From: Thermococcus sp.
GTDB taxonomy: Archaea > Methanobacteriota_B > Thermococci > Thermococcales > Thermococcaceae
Length of the DNA: 18,191 nt
Assembly (NCBI GenBank): GCA_027074805.1
Contig: JALTCK010000138.1
Location: forward strand, 1-18,191
Direction: 5' to 3'
This document shows positions 6,729-13,277 of this stretch, piece by piece. The position numbers and the translations under genes were made by a program. The notes under the pieces were generated by a model. That model was not told the DNA's origin. It saw only the letters and a program-made list of their open reading frames with translations, and ran no database searches. How positions within the stretch are numbered: the first letter of the stretch is position 1; the number at the start of each line of letters is the position of its first letter.

Positions 6729-7049
6729 ATGGAGATCAGGCAACTCCTCAAGGCATACAAAGCCTCCCAGAGAGAAGAAAAAATCGAAGTAGCGTGGAGG
6801 CTCGTAAGGGAGGCTGCCAAGTATTCTAGGCGAGAGCCGTACTGGGAATTCCTGAGGAGAGAGTTTGGAGTGAAACCAGAGGAGATTAAGGATGTCCTCC
6901 GATTTCTCGAGGAGAAGGGCGAGATTGAAGTCCACCGCTCCGTAGACGGAAGGCACCTCTGGGTCTCAACCCTAAAGGATATAAGGGAGAACCCCGTTAG
7001 GCTCGACCGATGGCTGAGATCGACCTCCAAAAGACAACCCACGAAATGA
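6729..7049 (+). CDS. Small winged-helix-like protein, 106 aa
   Basis: Uncharacterised basic helical protein. The N-terminal half is helical (IRQLLKAYKASQREEKIEVAWRLVREAAKYS). The C-terminal half resembles a winged helix-turn-helix: YWEFLRREFGVKPEEIKDV as helix-turn, VLRFLEEKGEIEVHR as recognition helix plus strand, and RSVDGRHLWVS as a possible wing. DNA binding is therefore inferred, not shown. The start has no ribosome binding site but sits at the predicted transcription start of the TATA box at 6701, as expected for a leaderless mRNA. It overlaps the AlkA-like glycosylase gene by 40 nt if that gene starts at 7010, or by an ATGA junction if it starts at 7046. Its role in the operon could be regulation or DNA targeting; no family name is assigned. 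Confidence 0.75.
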   Translation: MEIRQLLKAYKASQREEKIEVAWRLVREAAKYSRREPYWEFLRREFGVKPEEIKDVLRFLEEKGEIEVHRSVDGRHLWVSTLKDIRENPVRLDRWLRSTSKRQPTK

Positions 7050-7852
7050 TACACAACGGGACCTGGAAGTTCGAGGGCGGAACGTTTTACCAAATCCTCC
7101 GCCTCCCTGACGGCAGGAGCGTTAGGGCTGGCTATGATGGGGAGAACTTCCTATTCCAAGATAACCTCACGAAGAAGGAAAAAAAGCTTGTCAAAAAAAA
7201 GATCTCCTTCATCCTCGGCCTCGATATAGAGCTCGATTCCTTCTACGCCGAGATAAGCGATTCACCCTTCGCCTTTCTCATTGAGGAGTTTTATGGGTTA
7301 GCAGCTCCAGGAGCACCAGAGCCATACCAGGCGCTGGTGGAGGTCATAGCTCAGCAGCAGGTGAGCTTCGACTTCGCTCAAAAAACCATAGCAAACCTCG
7401 TGAAGATAGCAGGAGACCCCGTTGGAGATTTATACGCCTTTCCAACCCCGGAGAAGATAGCGGCCCTTGGAGAGGAGTTGAAAAAGACCAAACTTGGCTA
7501 TCGCGGTAATTACATAAAGTCTCTCACGAATCTATATCTAGAGGAGAAAATAAACCTCGAGCTTTGGGACCTCGATGTTGACGATGCCATAAGGTATCTG
7601 ACCAAGTTTCGAGGAATAGGGAAGTGGAGCGCGGAGCTGTTTTTAGCTTACGGCCTCAGAAAGAATGTCTATCCCGCCGGAGACCTTGGCATGAAGAGGG
7701 GAATCGCAAAGATATTTAGGAAGAGTCCGAAAGAAGTCAAGGAAAGGTATGTTAGGGAAATAATAGAACCATATGGGAAGTGGAAGGGCCTTCTAGCCTT
7801 CTACGTCCTCTGCTACGACAGGAAGACCGAGATGGAGAGGAAAAAGAGATGA
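7010..7852 (+). CDS. AlkA-like DNA glycosylase (HhH-GPD superfamily), 280 aa
   Basis: Base-excision repair enzyme predicted to remove alkylated purines. The N-terminal domain (about 1-95) precedes the glycosylase core: PYQALVEVIAQQQVSF (105-120) is the conserved helix of AlkA/OGG proteins, and LTKFRGIGKWSAELFLAYGL (197-216) contains the helix-hairpin-helix. Asp225 in PAGDLGMKRG is the expected catalytic aspartate. The GIGKW form resembles AlkA (GIGRW) rather than OGG1, whose catalytic lysine lies in a different context, so monofunctional activity is likely. ATG 7010 has no ribosome binding site. ATG 7046 makes an ATGA overlap with the upstream stop and is a reasonable alternative, giving 268 aa; I keep 7010 because the extra residues look like a natural N-terminal strand. 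Its TGA overlaps the next gene's ATG, so the operon is tightly coupled. Confidence 0.88.
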   Translation: MAEIDLQKTTHEMIHNGTWKFEGGTFYQILRLPDGRSVRAGYDGENFLFQDNLTKKEKKLVKKKISFILGLDIELDSFYAEISDSPFAFLIEEFYGLAAPGAPEPYQALVEVIAQQQVSFDFAQKTIANLVKIAGDPVGDLYAFPTPEKIAALGEELKKTKLGYRGNYIKSLTNLYLEEKINLELWDLDVDDAIRYLTKFRGIGKWSAELFLAYGLRKNVYPAGDLGMKRGIAKIFRKSPKEVKERYVREIIEPYGKWKGLLAFYVLCYDRKTEMERKKR

Positions 7853-8172
7853 ACGAGATACTCATAAGCTTACCAAAGAAAAAGTTCAAAGCCCTCAAAG
7901 ACCGCGATATAAACGCCCTAATTGAAGAGAACCTTCCAAAGGTTGAAGATACCCTCAAAACAGAACAGGAGGAGTTCCTTCGGGAGAAGGTTAGCAAACT
8001 CGAGGAGAAGCTCCGCGAGATGGAAGCAGGGATAGAAGAGCTTAGGGAGTTCTACGAAAAGGCCCTAAAGGACAAGGAGCTTATGACGGCGGAACGCGAG
8101 AGGCTCAAAAGGGAAAACGCCGAGCTGAAGGCAAAGTTCGAGGAGGAGAGATGGAAGGTTCACAAAACGTGA
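7849..8172 (+). CDS. Coiled-coil protein, 107 aa, in glycosylase operon
   Basis: No recognised family. From ATG 7849, which overlaps the glycosylase stop as ATGA, it begins MNEILISLPKKKFKALKDRDI, a short strand followed by basic residues. A near-continuous heptad-type coiled coil from about residue 25 to 100 follows (EEFLREKVSKLEEKLREME... AERERLKRENAELKAKFEEE). Lys/Glu content is very high and there are no cysteines. This looks like a structural or adaptor protein that could pair with the coiled coil of the next gene; that is inference. The open frame extends back to 7780 inside the glycosylase gene but there is no reason to start there. Composition matches neighbouring Thermococcales genes, so recent transfer is not indicated. 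Confidence 0.75.
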   Translation: MNEILISLPKKKFKALKDRDINALIEENLPKVEDTLKTEQEEFLREKVSKLEEKLREMEAGIEELREFYEKALKDKELMTAERERLKRENAELKAKFEEERWKVHKT

Positions 8173-8186
8173 ACAAGTCGTTCATG
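8168..8186 (+). other. Intergenic hairpin between the two coiled-coil genes
   Basis: CGTGAAC (8168-8174) pairs with GTTCATG (8180-8186), seven pairs with one G-T wobble and a 5-nt loop. It covers the stop codon of the first coiled-coil gene and touches the GGAG of the next. A third CGTGAAC copy occurs at 8190-8196. It could modulate translation of the second gene or be chance. Confidence 0.3.
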
Positions 8187-8199
8187 GAGCGTGAACGAA

Positions 8200-8598
8200 A
8201 TGAAGGTCATCATCAAACCCGAAAAGGGCTTCGGGAAGATTGAAGTCGAACTCTATGAGGAACTTTCAGAAAAGCTCAAAAGGCTGAGCGAGAGGTATGG
8301 GGTTCCGCTCAAAAGAGCTGTAGAGATAGCCCTGACCGGCGAGTTCAGAGAACCCGCTGGAGAGCTTGAGGAACTGGAGAGAAAGGTTAGAGAGCTCGAG
8401 GAGAAGACCTGGAAACTTGAGAAGGAGTACTCCTCGCTCCGCTTCAAAGCCTATGGTCTGAGTGAAGACAATAAGGTTCTGGCTATAGAACTCTCTGGCT
8501 TAATAGCCGAGAACAACCAGCTTCGACGATTTCTGAGAATGAAGCCGGAGAGGAACCTCAAGCTGAGAAAGCTTATATCCTACTACCTCCAAGGCTAA
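8200..8598 (+). CDS. Second coiled-coil protein, 132 aa, in glycosylase operon
   Basis: No recognised family. The N-terminus (MKVIIKPEKGFGKIEVELYEELSEKL) looks like a beta strand followed by a helix; with KRLSERYGVPLKRAVEIALTGEF it faintly resembles a ribbon-helix-helix-type domain. A coiled coil follows (ELEELERKVRELEEKTWKLEKEY), then a second helical stretch (AIELSGLIAENNQLRRFLRM) and a basic C-terminus. ATG 8200 has GGAG at 8186-8189 with 10-nt spacing. GTG 8191 in the same frame is possible but lies only 1 nt from that GGAG. It is the last protein gene of the plus-strand operon and ends a few bases before a C/D box sRNA. A partnership with the preceding coiled-coil protein is plausible but unproven. 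Confidence 0.7.
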   Translation: MKVIIKPEKGFGKIEVELYEELSEKLKRLSERYGVPLKRAVEIALTGEFREPAGELEELERKVRELEEKTWKLEKEYSSLRFKAYGLSEDNKVLAIELSGLIAENNQLRRFLRMKPERNLKLRKLISYYLQG

Positions 8599-8601
8599 CC
8601 C

Positions 8602-8655
8602 GCGGATGATGACAGCGAATTGCGCGGATCGGTGAAGAGAAACGCTATCTGACGC
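8602..8655 (+). ncRNA. C/D box guide sRNA
   Basis: A canonical archaeal C/D sRNA layout is visible: box C ATGATGA (8606-8612), 12-nt guide CAGCGAATTGCG (8613-8624), box D' CGGA (8625-8628), 3-nt linker, box C' GTGAAGA (8632-8638), 10-nt guide GAAACGCTAT (8639-8648), box D CTGA (8649-8652). A short terminal stem GCG/CGC (8602-8604 with 8653-8655) closes it. Guide lengths of 10-12 nt are typical for Thermococcales. It should direct 2'-O-methylation with fibrillarin, Nop5 and L7Ae. Targets would contain ATAGCGTTTC or CGCAATTCGCTG; I cannot place these in rRNA or tRNA from memory. It lies 3 bases after the last gene of the plus operon and may be processed from that transcript. Confidence 0.75.
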
Positions 8656-8661
8656 CGTCCC

Positions 8662-8730
8662 GGCGGGCAATGAGGAATCCAAGACGGGCTGAGCATCGCG
8701 ATGACGTACCCTATGAGCGCCGAGCCCGTC
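8662..8730 (+). ncRNA. Possible second C/D box-like sRNA
   Basis: Seen: ATGAGGA (8670-8676, box C with one mismatch), a 12-nt spacer, CTGA (8689-8692, perfect D'), an 8-nt linker, ATGACGT (8701-8707, weak C'), a 12-nt spacer and CCGA (8720-8723, imperfect D). The ends can pair over 7 bp with one wobble (8662-8668 with 8724-8730). Against it: two boxes deviate, the linker is long, and the 3' part is antisense to the end of the Nob1 gene, whose GC-rich Arg codons favour chance pairing. Confidence 0.3.
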
Positions 8731-9205
8731 CGGGGCGCTTTCTCCGGCGCCTCCTAGGAATCAACCTGACGGGACTTCCACAGTCGGGGCAGATCCCTCC
8801 TGGCGGCTCTTCCTCGAACTTTCTCCCGCAGCCTACACAGACGTAGTTCCAGCGGATGAAGCGCTTTATACCGCGCTTTAGGGTCTTGAACTCCAACCCG
8901 AGGGTTTTGGCTATGTTCTGGAGGTTGTAGTCGTCGGTGAAGAGAACCCCTTTAAGCTCGTAGGCCAAAGCAAGAACCTCCAAATCGGCCTTACTCAACT
9001 CTCCTAACTCGCCGGTATTTTTCGCAGCGTTTCTAACGATCTCTATGCTCTCCCTGGAAGGAACCAAGACCCTGACCTTGCCAGCACTGATTAAACCCTC
9101 TAAAAAAAGCCTTGATTCTGGATCCTTCACCTCTTCGACCACTTCTGGAGACGTTGCACCCTCAACATCAATTCCCTGAATAAATATGGCAGCATCTATT
9201 ACCAT
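8711..9205 (-). CDS. nob1: Nob1-type endoribonuclease (PIN domain plus zinc ribbon), 164 aa
   Basis: Predicted rRNA-processing nuclease that matures the 3' end of 16S rRNA. The PIN domain starts at MVIDAAIFIQG (Asp4 as metal ligand) and continues with SKADLEVLALAYELKG and VLFTDDYNLQNIA, supplying further acidic residues. A zinc ribbon follows: CVGCG...CPDCG, four cysteines in two CxxC pairs. The protein ends in an arginine-rich tail (IPRRRRRKRPGRARRS) likely to bind rRNA. ATG 9205 is preferred over ATG 9226. GAGGG lies about 7 nt upstream of 9205, and the TATA-like CTAAAAAAG (9255-9247) predicts transcription starting near 9224, which would exclude 9226. The end of the gene overlaps the possible second sRNA on the other strand. 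It is divergent from pxpABC. Confidence 0.88.
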   Translation of the reverse strand: MVIDAAIFIQGIDVEGATSPEVVEEVKDPESRLFLEGLISAGKVRVLVPSRESIEIVRNAAKNTGELGELSKADLEVLALAYELKGVLFTDDYNLQNIAKTLGLEFKTLKRGIKRFIRWNYVCVGCGRKFEEEPPGGICPDCGSPVRLIPRRRRRKRPGRARRS

Positions 9206-9246
9206 AACTTTTCCCTCTTCCCTCATGGCATCAACTTGGAGAAACC

Positions 9247-9255
9247 CTTTTTTAG
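9247..9255. promoter_or_regulatory. TATA element shared by nob1 and pxpABC
   Basis: CTTTTTTAG on plus and CTAAAAAAG on minus. Spacing of about 26 bp predicts starts near 9277 (8 nt before pxpA ATG 9285) and near 9224 (about 19 nt before nob1 ATG 9205). Assigned by spacing and AT content. Confidence 0.5.
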
Positions 9256-9284
9256 ATTTCCGTCGAAAGGAAAGCGGTGGTGGT

Positions 9285-10052
9285 ATGAAGGTTGATCTCA
9301 ACTCGGACCTCGGCGAGAGCTTTGGGAGGTATAAGCTCGGCCTCGACGAGGAGGTTATGAAGTACATCACGAGCGCCAACGTCGCGACCGGCTGGCACGC
9401 CGGTGATCCCCTAGTCATGAGAAAGACGGTAATGCTCGCGAAGGAGAACGGCGTCGCCGTCGGGGCCCACCCTGGCTACCCTGATTTGCTCGGCTTCGGC
9501 AGGAGGTACATGAAACTGTCTAAAGAGGAAGCTAGGAACTATCTCCTCTATCAGATAGGCGCTCTGCACGCCTTTGCTAAAGCCGAAGGCCTCGAGCTCC
9601 AGCACATTAAACCTCACGGTGCCCTCTACAACGCTTTAGTTAAGGAGGATGAGCTTGCGAGAGCGGTAATTGAAGGGATAGCTGATTTCGATAAGAACCT
9701 GATTTTTGTAACGCTCTCCGGTTCAAGGGTGGCTGAGATAGCGGAGGAGATGGGTGTTAAGGTGGCCCACGAGGTTTTCGCTGACAGGGCCTACAACCCA
9801 GACGGCACACTCGTTCCCAGATCGAAGCCCGGGGCGGTGATAGAAGACAGGGGGGGAATAGTGGAGCGAGTGGTTTCGATGGTCAAGGACGGCGGCGTTA
9901 GGACGATAGACGGCGAGTGGGTCGAGCTGAAGGTCGACACCATCTGCGTTCACGGGGACAACCCGAAAGCTGTGGAGATAGCGGCCCACGTGAGGAATGC
10001 ACTTGAGGAGGAGGGAGTGAAGGTAGTGCCGATGAAGGAGATAGTGCGGTGA
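9285..10052 (+). CDS. pxpA: 5-oxoprolinase subunit PxpA (LamB/YcsF family), 255 aa
   Basis: Subunit of the ATP-dependent 5-oxoprolinase that opens 5-oxoproline (pyroglutamate) to glutamate. Family signatures run throughout: MKVDLNSDLGESFGRYKLG (1-19), NVATGWHAGDP near residue 37, GVAVGAHPGYPDLLGFGRR near residue 62, HIKPHGALYNAL near residue 107, EVFADRAYNPDGTLVPRS near residue 164, and CVHGDNP near residue 224. The conserved His and Asp residues of these motifs fit the LamB/YcsF deacetylase-like barrel. The true start is ATG 9285, preceded by GGTGGTGG, rather than the longer frame back to 9186. It overlaps pxpB by GTGA. A dedicated 5-oxoprolinase makes sense where glutamate and glutamine cyclise quickly at high temperature (inference). 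Confidence 0.95.
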   Translation: MKVDLNSDLGESFGRYKLGLDEEVMKYITSANVATGWHAGDPLVMRKTVMLAKENGVAVGAHPGYPDLLGFGRRYMKLSKEEARNYLLYQIGALHAFAKAEGLELQHIKPHGALYNALVKEDELARAVIEGIADFDKNLIFVTLSGSRVAEIAEEMGVKVAHEVFADRAYNPDGTLVPRSKPGAVIEDRGGIVERVVSMVKDGGVRTIDGEWVELKVDTICVHGDNPKAVEIAAHVRNALEEEGVKVVPMKEIVR

Positions 10053-10753
10053 ACCCCATGATACCAGAGCTAAAACCCGCCGGCGACTCTGCCCTTCTGA
10101 TTTCCTTCGGCGAGACTATAGAAGAAGAGATAAACAGTAGGGTCCACGCAATAGCAAGGGCAATAGAAAAGGCCGATTTCGAGTGGCTCGTCGAGGTGGT
10201 GCCTGCCTACTCCTCGCTCCTCGTGGTTTACGACCTGCTGAAGGTTTCCTACGCAGAAGTTGAGAGCGCTATAAAGCCACTGTTAAGCGCTGAAACAGAG
10301 TCATTCAGAGGCAGGCTCGTTGAGGTTCCTGTCGTTTACGGCTCATCCTACGGCCCGGACATCGACTTCGTTGCAAAACACAACGCTCTCACCGTTGATG
10401 AGGTTATTGAAATCCATTCCAGACCAGTTTACCTAGTCTACTGCCTCGGCTTCCTCCCGGGCTTCGCCTACCTTGGCGGGATGGACGAACGCATAGCAGC
10501 GCCCCGTCTGGAGAAACCTCGCCTGAAAGTTCCGGCCGGCTCTGTGGGGATAGCGGGGAAGCAGACCGGCATCTATCCCCTCGAAAGCCCCGGCGGCTGG
10601 CGGCTCATCGGAAGGACGCCGTTGAGGCTTTTCAACCCGTCAAAAGATCGACCAACGCTCCTCCAGCCGGGAGATAGGGTGAAGTTCGTGCCCATAAACG
10701 AGAGCGAGTTCAGGGATCTGTACGAGAAGGAGTGGGGTGAAAGCGTTGATTGA
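10049..10753 (+). CDS. pxpB: 5-oxoprolinase subunit PxpB (KipI-like), GTG start, 234 aa
   Basis: Second 5-oxoprolinase subunit, the KipI/allophanate-hydrolase subunit 1 family. Recognisable features are PAGDSALLISFGE near the N-terminus, VVPAYSSLLVVYD near residue 51, RLVEVPVVYG near residue 90, and the highly conserved VYLVYCLGFLPGFAYLGG near residue 129. RLEKPRLKVPAGSVGIAGKQTGIYPLESPGGW follows near residue 153 and is the core of the cyclophilin-like domain. GTG 10049 overlaps the pxpA stop and has GGAG (10037-10040) at 8 nt; ATG 10058 is a weaker alternative with 17-nt spacing. It overlaps pxpC by 17 nt. PxpB and PxpC are thought to form the ATP-dependent part of the enzyme together with PxpA. 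Confidence 0.95.
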   Translation: MNPMIPELKPAGDSALLISFGETIEEEINSRVHAIARAIEKADFEWLVEVVPAYSSLLVVYDLLKVSYAEVESAIKPLLSAETESFRGRLVEVPVVYGSSYGPDIDFVAKHNALTVDEVIEIHSRPVYLVYCLGFLPGFAYLGGMDERIAAPRLEKPRLKVPAGSVGIAGKQTGIYPLESPGGWRLIGRTPLRLFNPSKDRPTLLQPGDRVKFVPINESEFRDLYEKEWGESVD

Positions 10754-11747
10754 GCTCCTCAAGGTCCCTTCTCTCCTGACGGTTCAGGACTCCGGAAGGC
10801 CCGGCTACAGAAAGCTGGGGGTGCCTGTTTCCGGCTTCATGGATGACTACTCCGCGAGGATAGCAAACTACCTCGTTGGAAACCCCGGAAACACTCCGCT
10901 TTTGGAGTTCCTTTTAGCAGGGCCGACGATAAGGTTCAATGCCTCTGCCGTTTTTGCCGTCGCCGGGGACGTTGACGTTAGGCTCAACGGCCTTCCGGTT
11001 GAGCTCTGGAGGAGCTACTGGGCGAAGAGGGGCGATATTATTGAGGTTGGAACTCTAAAGGACGGCCTCTACGGCTATATAGCCTTTGCCGGCGGAATAA
11101 AGTGCGAAAAAGTTTTGGGCAGCTGCTCGGCCTACCCCAAGGCAGGTCTAGGGAGGCCACTAAAGAGCGGTGATAGGTTAAGCCTGAGCTACGCACTTTT
11201 GACAGGTAGGGAGGGGCGCTATCTGCCCCAAGAGCTGAGACCTGACTACTCAGCCAAAGAAGTAACCGTTAGAGTCATTCCCGGCCCTAACCTGGAGCAC
11301 TTCACTGCTGGGGGTGTTAAAACCTTCATGAGTTCGGCCTACACAGTGACGCCAGAAAGCGACAGGATGGGCTACCATCTAGACGGCCCGAGGATAGAAC
11401 ACTCCAAAAGAGGTGCCGACATCATTACTGAACCTCTCCTCCCAGGAGCTGTGCAGATTCCCGCGAATGGAAAGCCGATAGTGATGATGAAGGATGCTCA
11501 AACCACGGGCGGCTACGCCTGGATAGCGACAGTGATAAGTGCAGACCTTCCTCTTTTGGCGCAGAGTAGACCCGGAACGAGGATAAAGTTTAAGGAGGTG
11601 GACGTTAGGGAAGCTCAGAAAATTCTGAAGAGGCGCGAGAAAATGATGGAAGCAATAAAAGCGTTTCTTGATGGAAAAATGAGGGCCTACCGAATAAGAG
11701 CCGGAAAAGAAGAGAGGATAGCCTTCACAAAGGTGGAAAAGGCTTAG
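10737..11747 (+). CDS. pxpC: 5-oxoprolinase subunit PxpC (KipA-like), GTG start, 336 aa
   Basis: Third 5-oxoprolinase subunit, the KipA/allophanate-hydrolase subunit 2 family. Conserved blocks are LTVQDSGRPGYRKLGVPVSGFMDDYS (about 14-39), LLEFLLAGPTIRF near residue 61, YGYIAFAGGI near residue 114, VIPGPNLEHF near residue 178, SAYTVTPESDRMGYHLDGP near residue 200, ITEPLLPGAVQIPANGKPIVMMKDAQTTGGYAWIATVI near residue 226. The long version of the C-terminal tail is basic and helical. GTG 10737 lies within pxpB and has GGAG 4 nt upstream. The stop TAG (11745-11747) overlaps the stop of the convergent UPF0179 gene. Complete pxpABC in one operon with no unrelated gene between supports function in 5-oxoproline recycling. 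Confidence 0.95.
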   Translation: MKALIELLKVPSLLTVQDSGRPGYRKLGVPVSGFMDDYSARIANYLVGNPGNTPLLEFLLAGPTIRFNASAVFAVAGDVDVRLNGLPVELWRSYWAKRGDIIEVGTLKDGLYGYIAFAGGIKCEKVLGSCSAYPKAGLGRPLKSGDRLSLSYALLTGREGRYLPQELRPDYSAKEVTVRVIPGPNLEHFTAGGVKTFMSSAYTVTPESDRMGYHLDGPRIEHSKRGADIITEPLLPGAVQIPANGKPIVMMKDAQTTGGYAWIATVISADLPLLAQSRPGTRIKFKEVDVREAQKILKRREKMMEAIKAFLDGKMRAYRIRAGKEERIAFTKVEKA

Positions 11748-12178
11748 TCCTTCTTGCGCATTACCTTGACGACCTTGTAGGTTTTCCCATCACACTCGAC
11801 TTCGCCGGTAATCTCGATTATCTTCACCTGGTCCCCCTCAAAGAGGCCCTCTGGCCTGAAGACGCCCGCTTTCTCCTCCTCGCTACATGGCTCAAAGCGG
11901 AGACGTATCACAGAGCCGAGTATTGCCATCCTTGGCTCAATGGCAACCTCCATGCTCGGTTCCACGACCTCGACGACGCGAACCTTGCCCTCATGAAGGG
12001 GACAGGAGTGCGATGGCATGCTCCTCACGCGGAGGATTTTATACCTCCTTCCAGGTTCAAGGTTCCCAACGCAGACTCCAGCCAGCTTGCAGGTCTTACA
12101 GGGTTCAGCCGGTCCATAGTAGATAAATTCAACACCGGGCCTTGCTAATTTTTCCCCAACTAAAGTGATTATTGCCAT
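11744..12178 (-). CDS. UPF0179 family cysteine-rich protein, 144 aa
   Basis: Archaeal UPF0179 protein, function unknown. It starts MAIITLVGEKLARPGVEF and carries CKTCKLAGVC (Cys27, Cys30, Cys36) plus Cys59 in PSHSCPLHEG. This is a set of four that could bind zinc or an iron-sulfur cluster; Cys98 and Cys128 are additional. The rest is predicted beta-rich (KVRVVEVVEPSMEVAIEPR, GDQVKIIEITGEVECDGKTYKVVKV), OB-like in appearance. ATG 12178 is preferred because GGAGGTG lies 6 nt upstream; ATG 12208, which overlaps the egsA stop as ATGA, lacks that support. It follows egsA by 26 nt and is likely co-transcribed with it. Whether it has a role in lipid synthesis is unknown. Confidence 0.9.
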   Translation of the reverse strand: MAIITLVGEKLARPGVEFIYYGPAEPCKTCKLAGVCVGNLEPGRRYKILRVRSMPSHSCPLHEGKVRVVEVVEPSMEVAIEPRMAILGSVIRLRFEPCSEEEKAGVFRPEGLFEGDQVKIIEITGEVECDGKTYKVVKVMRKKD

Positions 12179-12204
12179 TTCAACACCTCCCTCCTGAGCG
12201 GTGA

Positions 12205-13245
12205 TCATATGACGCCGGTGATTTTAGCAGCTTTTTCCGCCGCCTCCCTCGTTAAGCCGTCCCTTCCAAGGATAGTGTAGCGTTCGGGCCTGATTTTATG
12301 AGCTATGGTTAGCGCTTCCACGATCAACTCCGGGTCGATCCCCAACTCATATGCGTTAGTTGGTGCGCCAACCCTCTTTAAGGTTTCCCTAACCCTTTCC
12401 CACTTTAAGCCATGGAGGTAAGCCATTATTATCGTCCCAACACCAACCTGCTCGCCGTGCAGGGCTGGTTTCGATACTATGCCATCGAGGGCATGACTGA
12501 AGAGGTGCTCCGCACCACTGGCTGGCCTTGAGGAGCCGGCTATACTCATAGCGACACCGCCGCTTATAAGACCCTTCACGACCTTTCTAACGCTCTCCTC
12601 ATTTCCGAGCCTTATTATATCGGCGTTTTTCATGACCATCTTGGCGCTCATCAGACTTAAAGATGCCGCATACTCGCTGTAGTACTCGCCCTTAATCCTA
12701 TGAGCCAGCTGCCAGTCTTTAACGGCTGTCAAGTTGCTTATTATATCCCCAACCCCTGCCGCAAGGTAGCGGTAGGGCGCAGTCTTGATGACATTCACGT
12801 CGGCTATAACTGCTATGGGTGGAATTGCCTTTACAGAGGTTTTAACCCCGAGATCCCGGATTGATGCATTGGCGCTCGCTATCCCATCATGGGATGCAGT
12901 AGTGGGAAAGCTTATGAAAGGAACCCCTGTCCTGTATGATGCGAGTTTTGCAACGTCTATTATGCTCCCTCCACCCACAGCCACGAGCCATTTGATGTCC
13001 TCGTCCCGTATCCTCTCCATCGCCCTTTTGACTTCCTCCATAGTGGCACCTCTTATTGTGAGAGAAGAGACCTCAAACTTTTCCATCAGAGAATTTTCCA
13101 CTTCCCATCCAGCTATCTTCTTCGTCCTCGGCCCGTAAAGCACCATCACCCTTCCACTGAGCCCGATCCTCATAGCAACGTTAACGACCTCCCCCTTTAG
13201 GTTCTCGCCCAAGAGGACCTCTCTAGGAAGCTGCATTATATGCAT
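12205..13245 (-). CDS. egsA: sn-glycerol-1-phosphate dehydrogenase, 346 aa
   Basis: NAD(P)H- and zinc-dependent enzyme that reduces dihydroxyacetone phosphate to sn-glycerol-1-phosphate, setting the archaeal stereochemistry of membrane lipids. The Rossmann-like part includes VMVLYGPRTKK near residue 33, VAVGGGSIIDVAKLASY (about 88-104, nucleotide binding) and FPTTASHDGIAS near residue 113. The metal-binding half has AAGVGDIISN (Asp near 167), GAEHLFSHALD and ALHGEQVGVGTII with the ligand histidines. Starts at 13257, 13245 and 13236 are all ATG in frame. I chose 13245 (MHIMQLPREVLLGENL) because it follows GGTGAGGG and the predicted transcript start near 13259, and gives the usual length of about 346. 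It heads an operon with UPF0179 and feeds GGGP synthase, encoded at the left edge. Confidence 0.95.
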   Translation of the reverse strand: MHIMQLPREVLLGENLKGEVVNVAMRIGLSGRVMVLYGPRTKKIAGWEVENSLMEKFEVSSLTIRGATMEEVKRAMERIRDEDIKWLVAVGGGSIIDVAKLASYRTGVPFISFPTTASHDGIASANASIRDLGVKTSVKAIPPIAVIADVNVIKTAPYRYLAAGVGDIISNLTAVKDWQLAHRIKGEYYSEYAASLSLMSAKMVMKNADIIRLGNEESVRKVVKGLISGGVAMSIAGSSRPASGAEHLFSHALDGIVSKPALHGEQVGVGTIIMAYLHGLKWERVRETLKRVGAPTNAYELGIDPELIVEALTIAHKIRPERYTILGRDGLTREAAEKAAKITGVI

Positions 13246-13277
13246 CACCCTCACCATCCGGTAAAGCTAGGGTAGGA

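Noticed and set aside
8253..8682. Minus-strand frames opposite the second coiled-coil gene and the sRNA
   Set aside because: Serine-rich shadows of Glu/Lys-rich coiled-coil codons; no start signals.
9186..9284. Upstream N-terminal extension of PxpA
   Set aside because: The family begins at MKVDLNSDLGE, and the extension overlaps nob1 and the promoter.
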